Origin: Streptomyces noursei
GTDB taxonomy: Bacteria > Actinomycetota > Actinomycetes > Streptomycetales > Streptomycetaceae
DNA length: 64,000 nt
Direction: 5' to 3'
NCBI RefSeq assembly: GCF_016917755.1
Contig: NZ_CP070326.1
Span: 9,610,001 to 9,674,000 of the forward strand
The notes under the pieces are model-generated. The model was not told where the DNA came from. It worked only from the letters and a program-made list of their open reading frames with translations, and did no database searches. The position numbers and the translations under genes were made by a program. This document shows, piece after piece, positions 31,859-40,028 of this stretch (its first letter is position 1; each line of letters opens with the position of its first letter).

Positions 31859-32699
31859 ACTGCTCCTCCACGGCGGACGAGACGACCGTGGTGACCGCCT
31901 TGAAACACCGGATGGCTTCGTACATGTTCTGACTGGTATACGCGACGCGGCGCTCGCCGCAGCGCTCCACGCCGGGCACGCATGTCGACGCCCCCACCAG
32001 GTGTTCGGCGTCGAACTCCAACTCGAACCGGAACGGGCCGCCGCGGACCGGATCGTGACGCACCGCGAGCGCCGCGCCCTCGCGGGCCGCGGCCCGGATC
32101 TCGGCCGCCGTACGGGCCGGCGGCCGGCACACCGCCGCATAGCGCGACACATGGTCCTTGACCGCCACGCCGGGCGCCCGCGGCGCGTATCCCTTGGCAT
32201 CCTCGCAGGTCCGGTCGTCGCCCGTCACCAGCACCACGGGCACCCCGTACTCGGCCACGACGAGGGAGTTGAGATACCCCTCGCTGGCGCGTATGCCGTT
32301 GACCCAGACGCCGGTGAGGGTGTTGGCGAGATAGGTGTGGGCCAGTACGCCCTCCGTCCCGGCCCCGGTGTGGTAGCCGACGAACGCGATGCCGTCGACG
32401 TCGCCGTGCTGCACGCCCTCGACCATGCTCAGCGCCTTATGACGCCCCGTCAGCATCGTGGCCCGCTCGTCGAGCTGCTCCAGCAGCAGGTTGCGCATCG
32501 TCCAGTGGGCCTCGTTGACGACGACCTCGTCCGCCCCGCCGTCGAAGAAGCCGGCGATGGCGGCGTTCACATCGGAGGTGAACATCTGGCGGCAGCGCTC
32601 CCACTGCGGTGTGCCCGGCAGCACATCGGCGGGCCACGTCACTCCCGTCGCACCCTCCATGTCCGCGGAGATCAAGATCTTCACGTCAATCAGTCCCAT
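31851..32699 (-). CDS. M55-family metallopeptidase (DppA-like D-aminopeptidase)
   Basis: 282 residues. DppA-type motifs: KILISADMEGATGV (Asp and Glu zinc ligands), DEVVVNEAHWTMRNLL (His ligand), AFVGYHTGAGTEGVLAHT (His), WVNGIRASEGYLNSLVVAEY (Glu). DppA forms decameric rings and removes N-terminal D-amino acids from short peptides. Here the usual VNDAHG appears as VNEAHW, a modest variation. It is followed with an 8-nt overlap by an M20 hydrolase gene and preceded by a PadR regulator gene, a plausible D-amino acid or peptide scavenging unit. The start is the first ATG (32699); a GTG six codons downstream is possible. Confidence 0.85.
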   Translation of the reverse strand: MGLIDVKILISADMEGATGVTWPADVLPGTPQWERCRQMFTSDVNAAIAGFFDGGADEVVVNEAHWTMRNLLLEQLDERATMLTGRHKALSMVEGVQHGDVDGIAFVGYHTGAGTEGVLAHTYLANTLTGVWVNGIRASEGYLNSLVVAEYGVPVVLVTGDDRTCEDAKGYAPRAPGVAVKDHVSRYAAVCRPPARTAAEIRAAAREGAALAVRHDPVRGGPFRFELEFDAEHLVGASTCVPGVERCGERRVAYTSQNMYEAIRCFKAVTTVVSSAVEEQYG

Positions 32700-32826
32700 C
32701 GCAGGTGAGAGGGCGTGTGCAGGGCCCTCGACCCGTCACGTTACGCGGCGGCGAACGCCCCTGCCAGGGCTGTGGACAACTCCGGAGGTCCAGACCACTG
32801 AAGATCGTTTACGTCGCCCCTCCCGC

Positions 32827-33333
32827 TCATTCCAGTTCCTCCTGGCAGCGCTCCAGCCATTCGAGGTCTGCCTGCAGATGCAGCATCGCGCCCTCCACCA
32901 GCAGGCGCGCGACCCGGTTGCCCCGGTCTTCGGACGCCGCCAACCTGGACAGCTCCCGCATGCTCTTGAGGTAGTGCCGGCGTTGCCTGTTGATGAGGCG
33001 GGTCCGGTCGACCGCCCCGACCCGGGAGGCGAGCGCCAGCTTCATGAAGAACTCGTCGCGGAGCCGCGGCCCGACGGTGGACTCCTCGAACCACGCCTCC
33101 ACCGCCTCCCGGCCGGCCGCGGTGATCCGGTAGATCCGCTTGTTCGGCCGGTCCGACTGTTCGACCTCCTCGCCCTCGATGAGGCCCGCCCTCTCCAGCC
33201 GCCCCAGGGTGACGTAGATCTGCCCGATGTTCGGCCGGGGGTAGGCCGCGCCCAGGAGCGCCTCCAGGGCCTGTTTCAGCTCATAGCCGTGCGCGGGTGC
33301 GCCGACCAGCAGCGCCAGGAGTGGCAGCCGCAC
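32827..33333 (-). CDS. PadR family transcriptional regulator
   Basis: 168 residues. The N-terminal winged helix is RLPLLALLVGAPAHGYELKQ, then PNIGQIYVTLGRLERAGLIE and DRPNKRIYRITAAGREAVEA, the PadR signature. A C-terminal dimerisation helix bundle (LKSMRELSRLAASEDR ... MLHLQADLEWLERCQEELE) is of PadR-s2 or Vir-like type. The start is GTG 33333, with GGAGAGG 6 nt upstream; the longer frame lacks a ribosome site. The M55-M20 genes follow 127 bp downstream on the same strand and may be its targets. No clear operator was spotted in the intervening gap. Confidence 0.85.
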   Translation of the reverse strand: MRLPLLALLVGAPAHGYELKQALEALLGAAYPRPNIGQIYVTLGRLERAGLIEGEEVEQSDRPNKRIYRITAAGREAVEAWFEESTVGPRLRDEFFMKLALASRVGAVDRTRLINRQRRHYLKSMRELSRLAASEDRGNRVARLLVEGAMLHLQADLEWLERCQEELE

Positions 33334-33873
33334 GCCTTTCCTCTCCCTGTGCCCTCGTCGCCCGTTGCATGCCGTCGTCCGCAGTCGCGGCCCCACCTTC
33401 GGGACCTCGTAGGGAAATCCTTTCTCCAGGCTCCCCACTTCCCCACTCCCGCATGGCTAACAGGTACGCAAAGGTGCGGTCACGAACGGGACATGGGGAG
33501 GGCGGAGGGCGGGGTCATCACCTTCGCCAAGCCGCACTCCTCCACTCGACCGCGCTCGCCCGGAGTCGTTCTGCGGTAGTTCTGCGGTCACCCGCAGTCG
33601 TCCGCAGCCGCCCGCACACACCATCACCCACTCGCTACCGCCCGTACTCGCTTTCCTCGTAAGGGAGTTGACGAATCCAGGCGGACGATTCATGGCAGAC
33701 ACCGGCGCGGTTCGGTGCAGCATCCCGACGCCATACCCCACAAATCCGGGCACGTACCGTTCGACTTTCGTCATTCTGTTGACACCGAAAAGATACGGCT
33801 ACCTAACATGCATGCATCACAGCAACTCGCAAGGCGCCACGCCGACTTGCTCCGTAAGAAGTGGATCCGGCAG
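33334..33873. other. 540-bp intergenic region with repeats and a -35-like element
   Basis: No convincing gene. GTTCTGCGGT is repeated at 33568-33577 and 33579-33588 (11-bp period), followed by related CCGCAG motifs. TTGACA at 33779-33784 is a consensus -35, and TAACAT at 33804-33809 (19-bp spacer) or TACCTA at 33800-33805 could serve as -10. The region from 33760 to 33830 is distinctly AT-richer than its surroundings, as expected for the alpha-glucosidase promoter. Confidence 0.4.
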
Positions 33874-35556
<1,683 letters not shown>

Positions 35557-35957
35557 GCGGGCGGCAGTTCATCGCGGTGTCCGGGCAGTGCGGGGGCCGA
35601 GCGGTATCGGGGTGGTGGCGTGTGCCGTTGCCCCGATAGCGCGACCGTGCCAGTGCACGGATGCGTGGGCGCGCTTCGGGCAGGGGAAGCGCGGAGGGGG
35701 CGCACGGACGGGGCGGCCGGCGGCGCGGGAACCCATGGGCCCGGCGGAGGCATCGAACAGGATGGCACCTATGCCCGTTTGGCGAATATCACACCCGTTC
35801 GCTCTTTTCCCATAGGTCGATCGGCCCCATATTCTGCCGAAGTGCCCGAGAGCGGGCACGGGCCGTCGCTTGATCGCCGTAGCCGGTGGGATACCGGACG
35901 GGCTCCCCTGTGGATGCCAGGCGGGCGGCGCGCACAGTGGGACAGGACAGCACCTTC
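35557..35957. other. 400-bp intergenic region with two hairpins
   Basis: TATCGGGG (35605-35612) pairs with CCCCGATA (35631-35638) across an 18-nt loop and is a candidate terminator of the alpha-glucosidase gene. GTGCCCG (35842-35848) pairs with CGGGCAC (35853-35859) in the likely leader of the beta-lactamase-like gene. TATTCT at 35830-35835 could be a -10 box for it. No coding frame with natural composition is present. Confidence 0.4.
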
Positions 35958-36866
35958 ATGCACGGATCACGCACGACACGTTGCACCCGTCGCGGACTGG
36001 CCGCCCTGGTGGCCGCCGGAGCGGCGCTCGCCGTATGGAGCACGGCGCCCCCCGCCGCGGCCGGCACCGACGACCCGGCGAGCACCGGCGGCGACACCGT
36101 GGGCGACGCCAAGGTCGTCTGCACCTCCGCCCGGCCGGGCCTGGCCCCCACCCTGTCCCACGACATCGCCGCGGCGCTCAACGGGCGCCAGGGCACCTCG
36201 GCGCTCGCCCTCTACGACCGCACCTCGGGGACCAACTGCACGTTCCAGGCGGGCACACCCTTCGACTCCGCGAGCGTGGTCAAGGTCACCGTCCTCGGGG
36301 CGCTGCTGCGGCAGACCGAGGAGGCGCACCGCGCGCTGACGTCGCAGGAGGTCAAGCTGACCACCGACATGATCACCAAGTCGGACAACGCGTCGACCGA
36401 CACCCTGTGGCATCAGGTCGGGCGGAGCGGGATCCAGCACTTCCTGGACCTGGCCGGCATGCGGAACACGGTGCCCGGGCCCGGCGGTGCCTGGGGCCTG
36501 ACCCAGATCACCGCCGCCGACCAGCTCACCCTGATGCGGCTGCTGACGGCGGAGAACGGCGCGCTCGACCAGGAGTCCCGGGACTACGCCCTCGACCTCA
36601 TGCAGCGGGTCGTCCCCGAGCAGCGGTGGGGCGTGCCGGCCGGGGCGCCCGCCTCGACGACCGCCCACCTGAAGAACGGCTGGCTGCCGCGCGCGGAGAA
36701 GGGCTGGCGGGTGCACAGCGTCGGCACCTTCGACGGCAGCGGCACCGACTACGCGATGGCCGTCCTCTCCAGCGGCAGCGACACCATGGGCTACGGGGTG
36801 GCCACGGTGGAGGCAGCGGCCAAGGTCATCCATCGGGACCTGGCGGCGGCCGGTGATGCCACATAA
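35958..36866 (+). CDS. secreted class A beta-lactamase-like serine hydrolase
   Basis: 302 residues. N-terminal Sec signal: basic RTTRCTRR, hydrophobic GLAALVAAGAALAVW, cleavage near PPAAAGT. Penicillin-recognising motifs are present: SASVVKV (SxxK nucleophile), ITKSDNAS (SDN) and AHLKNGW in place of the KTG box. The omega-loop ExxLN, whose Glu deacylates true class A beta-lactamases, is not apparent: the corresponding stretch reads RNTVPGPGGAWGLTQI. It may therefore be slow-turnover, a DD-peptidase-like enzyme, or a beta-lactam binder. The cysteine pair (VVCTS ... TNCTF) could form a disulfide outside the cell. Transcribed alone. Confidence 0.82.
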   Translation: MHGSRTTRCTRRGLAALVAAGAALAVWSTAPPAAAGTDDPASTGGDTVGDAKVVCTSARPGLAPTLSHDIAAALNGRQGTSALALYDRTSGTNCTFQAGTPFDSASVVKVTVLGALLRQTEEAHRALTSQEVKLTTDMITKSDNASTDTLWHQVGRSGIQHFLDLAGMRNTVPGPGGAWGLTQITAADQLTLMRLLTAENGALDQESRDYALDLMQRVVPEQRWGVPAGAPASTTAHLKNGWLPRAEKGWRVHSVGTFDGSGTDYAMAVLSSGSDTMGYGVATVEAAAKVIHRDLAAAGDAT

Positions 36867-36935
36867 GGGCCAGCCGGGGCGAGCGGGCCGAGCGGCCCGG
36901 CGGCGGGCGCGCAGCCGGGCGAAAAACGGCACCCC

Positions 36936-36985
36936 ATCGTCAACCCATGGTTGACGATCGCGAGATCGTCAACTTATGGTTGACG
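36936..36985. promoter_or_regulatory. two palindromic operators embedded in a leaderless promoter
   Basis: Site 1 (36936-36958) has perfect 10-bp arms ATCGTCAACC/GGTTGACGAT around CAT. Site 2 (36967-36985) has 7-bp arms CGTCAAC/GTTGACG around TTATG. TTGACG at 36951-36956 (in site 1) and TATGGT at 36975-36980 (in site 2) form a -35/-10 pair with an 18-bp spacer, and ATG 36987 lies 6 nt after the -10. A bound repressor would cover both promoter elements. Confidence 0.7.
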
Positions 36986-36986
36986 C

Positions 36987-37727
36987 ATGACAGAACCCGT
37001 CCGTATGACGCATCCCGTCCGCCTCGACGATCTGATCGAGGCCATCAAGAACAACCGTTCGGACGTCCTGGAACAGCTCTCCGACGCCGTGATCGCCGCG
37101 GACCATCTCGGCGAGGTGGCCGACCACCTCATCGGGCACTTCGTGGACCAGGCGCGGCGTTCGGGCGCTTCCTGGACCGACATCGGCAAGAGCATGGGGG
37201 TCACCAAGCAGGCCGCCCAGAAGCGCTTCGTCCCCAAGGACCCGGGCGGCGGCTCCGACCTGAGCCCCAACCAGGGCTTCAGCCGGTTCACCGCACGGGC
37301 CCGGAACGTCGTGATAGGGGCCCAGAACGAGGCCCACACGGCCCGGAACGACGAGATCCGCCCCGAGCACCTGATCCTCGGTCTGCTCCGCGAGCCGGAG
37401 GCGCTGGCCCTCCGGGCCATCGTCGCCCAGGGCGTGACCGCGGAGACGCTCCGCGAGTCGGTGACCGCGCTGCTGCCGCCCGCCGTCGACTCCCTGCCCG
37501 CCCTCACCCCGTTCGACGCCCAGTCGCGAAAGGCGCTGGAGCTCACCTACCGCGAGTCCCTGCGACTGGGCCACAACTACATCGGCACCGAACACATCCT
37601 GCTGGCCCTGCTGGAGCAGGAGAACGGCTCCGGGCCGCTCACCGCCCTCGGCATCGACAAGACGGCCACCGAGGCGTTCATCGGCAAGGAGCTGGCCAAG
37701 ATCCTCGCCGCCCAGCAGCAACAGTAG
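36987..37727 (+). CDS. Clp N-domain protein with helix-turn-helix region
   Basis: 246 residues. Residues about 10-80 include a predicted HTH: RRSGASWTDIGKSMGVTKQA then AQKRFVP. Residues about 95-240 form a Clp repeat (ClpA/ClpC N-domain) pair: FTARARNVVIGAQNEAHTAR, RPEHLILGLLREPEALALRA, and DAQSRKALELTYRESLRLGH, YIGTEHILLALLEQENGSG. There is no AAA+ domain, so this is not the protease chaperone itself. Such proteins are thought to sense or bind damaged proteins and regulate transcription. With its own palindromic, leaderless promoter, autoregulation by the HTH is the simplest reading. Confidence 0.85.
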   Translation: MTEPVRMTHPVRLDDLIEAIKNNRSDVLEQLSDAVIAADHLGEVADHLIGHFVDQARRSGASWTDIGKSMGVTKQAAQKRFVPKDPGGGSDLSPNQGFSRFTARARNVVIGAQNEAHTARNDEIRPEHLILGLLREPEALALRAIVAQGVTAETLRESVTALLPPAVDSLPALTPFDAQSRKALELTYRESLRLGHNYIGTEHILLALLEQENGSGPLTALGIDKTATEAFIGKELAKILAAQQQQ

Positions 37728-37799
37728 CGGGGCGGCCGGAGGGGCGGGGCCGGGCTCGACGGCGGGAGCCGCGGGGTCCGGCCACCGACCCGCCGCCCC

Positions 37800-38516
37800 T
37801 CAGCCGGTCTCCGCGTCCGGGCCCGCCCCCCAGCGCGAGGGCAGGTCGAGGCGGGACCCGTCGGGCCCGTATTCCGTTGTGGCCAGCGGCAGTTGGCCAC
37901 AGGTGGCGATCCGTAGCCCGTGGGCGCGCACCAGCCCGGGCACCTCGGCGTCGGGCAGCTCGCCGGGGGTGATGCCGTGGGCGAGGACGGCGCGCACCGT
38001 GGCCGGCGGCCCGGCCGGGCCCTGCGCCAGGGTGCGCAGCACCTCCTTCGCGGACGCGGACGGTTCGACGGCGAAGAGCCGGCCGCGGGCACCCAGCAGC
38101 GCGGCGATGTGCCCGACGATCCGAAACCGTTCGCCGGCGGCGCACTGGTGCAGCACCCCGCGCAGGTAGACGTTGCAGTCGCCCAGTTCGGCGTGGAGCG
38201 CCCCGACGGCCGCCCCGTCGGCGGCGTCCAGCCGACGGAACTCCGCCACCCCGGCCACGTCCTCGGCCCGGGCCCGGGCAACGGCCGCGGCGGAGAGGTC
38301 CAGGCCCAGCACGCGCCCGAAGTGGCCGGCCAGATAGCGGGTCTGGGTGCCGTTGCGGCAGCCCAGATCGACCAACGGCAGCCCGGTGTCGGCGTGTTCG
38401 ACGAGGAGCGGGAGGTGGCGCGCGGCGGTCAGTGCCGGGTCGGCGTCCCAGAAGACCTGGCCCGCGCCGGTCGGCGCCGCGCGCCAGAAGCCTTCCCACG
38501 CCCGCGGTGTGCGCAT
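37800..38516 (-). CDS. class I SAM-dependent methyltransferase
   Basis: 238 residues resembling actinobacterial small-molecule methyltransferases: WEGFWRAAPTGAGQVFWDAD, then motif I LPLVDLGCRNGTQTRYLAGH, motif II VLGLDLSAAAVARARAE, and NVYLRGVLHQCAAGERFRIV. The usual GCGNG glycine of motif I is Arg (GCRNG), which could weaken SAM binding. The start ATG 38516 sits exactly where a truncated HATPase-coding sequence of a dead SpoIIE-type gene stops (see the adjacent pseudogene), so its promoter context is a rearrangement product. It converges with the Clp-N gene 73 bp away. Whether it is expressed is open. Confidence 0.72.
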   Translation of the reverse strand: MRTPRAWEGFWRAAPTGAGQVFWDADPALTAARHLPLLVEHADTGLPLVDLGCRNGTQTRYLAGHFGRVLGLDLSAAAVARARAEDVAGVAEFRRLDAADGAAVGALHAELGDCNVYLRGVLHQCAAGERFRIVGHIAALLGARGRLFAVEPSASAKEVLRTLAQGPAGPPATVRAVLAHGITPGELPDAEVPGLVRAHGLRIATCGQLPLATTEYGPDGSRLDLPSRWGAGPDAETG

Positions 38517-39904
38517 GCTGCACGGCGTTGGTGACAACCTCGCTGACCAGCAGCCGGGCCGTCTCGACGGCCGACGCCAGGCCCCAGGCGGTGAGCTGCC
38601 CCGCGGCCAGCCGGCGGGCCCGGCCGACCTCCCGGGGATCGAGCCGCAACCGCCACTCGGCGACCGACTCCGGCGGGATGCCGTTGAGCCGGGCCATCAG
38701 CAGCGCCACGTCGTCCTTGCGGTCGTCGGTGACGTTCAGCGCCCGGATGACGGCGTCGCAGGCGTCGTCCATCGAGGCCGCGGGGTGGTGTACATCCGGG
38801 CGTTGTCCAGTACGAGCCCGGCGCGGGCGGCGAGTTCCGCGCCGGTCACCCGGTCCATGTCGTTGAACTCCGCGCGCTCCGGATGCCGCAGCAGGATCAT
38901 GAAGCCGAGCACCACGGTGCGCGCCTTGAGCGGGACGACCAGCAGCGACCGGTCGTTGATCAGCGGGCTGATGTCCCGCTTCTCGAACTGTGCGGCGATG
39001 GCGTTGCCCAACTCCTCGGTGAGCCGCGGGATCAGCACCGGCTGCCCGGTGGTCATACACTGGAAGAACGGCGTGTGGACGGGGAACGGCATCGACTCGC
39101 CGACCGGGACGACGTCGTCCCAGCGGCCCGGCTCGTCGTTGTGCTCGACCGCGACCCGGTGCCACGGTGGTGGCGTCCGGGGCGCCGTCGGGGAACCCCT
39201 CGCCGGCGACGACCTGTTCGCGCAGATAGGTGCCGGCGACGTCGGTGAAGCGGGGCACGACGGCCTCGCTGACCTCCTGGATCGTCCGGGTCAGGTCGAG
39301 CGAGGAGCCGATCCGGCCGCTGACCTCGTTGAGGAACTCCAGGCGTTCGCGGACCGCGGCGTATTCGAGGTCCGACTCCAGGTCGGCGGCGGCCGCCGCG
39401 GCGGCCCGCGGGTCGTGCTCCGCCGCCCGCACCGCCCGCAGCAGCCGGGCGCGCCGCTCCACCCGGCGCGGCACGCCCCAGTCCGGGGTCACCGGGACGC
39501 GCTCCTGCTGGCTGATCTCCAGTACGGGATAGCCGAGTTCGAGTACCTGCGCGACGATCCGGGCGCTCTCCCGGGGGCTCATGCTCGGCAGGATCTCGGG
39601 CAGGCGGCGGGCCAGCTCCCCGGCTCCGGGGAAGTCGGTGTGCAGCGCGAAACCGGGCGCGTGGCGCTGCCGGCCGGCGGGGCCCGCCGCCGACCGGCAG
39701 CAGATCGACCGCGGGGGCGCCCACCGCCTCCTCGCGGGCGGCACCGAACAGCCGGCGTGCGCCGGTGCTCCAGTGGGAGACCAGCCCTCGGGAGTCCACC
39801 ACCACGACCGCGAGCGGGATCCGTCCGGGCACCGCCGCCCGTGGCCCGGACGCCCGGAACACCGGGCCGGAGAGGTCATCGCCGTGCGTCGGGCCACGCT
39901 CCAT
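38517..39904 (-). pseudogene. SpoIIE-type PAS/GAF-phosphatase-HATPase gene, frameshifted and internally deleted
   Basis: Remnant of a sensor phosphatase. PAS-like residues IPLAVVVVDSRGLVSHWSTG are in one frame from ATG 39904 (AGGAG upstream). LARRLPEILPSMSPRESARI and RLEFLNEVSGRIGSSLDLTR are in a second. GAF residues FEKRDISPLINDRSLLVVPL and ERAEFNDMDRVTGAELAARA are in a third. The sequence then jumps to CDAVIRALNVTDDRKDDVAL, the end of a SpoIIE phosphatase domain, so the catalytic core is missing. A HATPase start (VETARLLVSEVVTNAVQHAH) follows, truncated at the methyltransferase start. At least two frameshifts, one deletion and one truncation make it non-functional unless errors in the sequence explain some of these. 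Confidence 0.75.
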
Positions 39905-40028
39905 GGGCGGTTGCTCCTTCGTACACCGATGTGGCGCCACCGCTACCACGGTACGACCGCGGGCGGACCCGGCGGGCGGCAATGCGCCAAGAGGGCGTGC
40001 GCGGGCGCACTCCCCATCTGATGGCGCG

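Noticed and set aside
38736..39092. Stand-alone GAF-domain protein in this frame
   Set aside because: Neighbouring frames carry the PAS and phosphatase-tail parts of the same ancestral gene, so it is a frame fragment of a pseudogene, not a separate gene.
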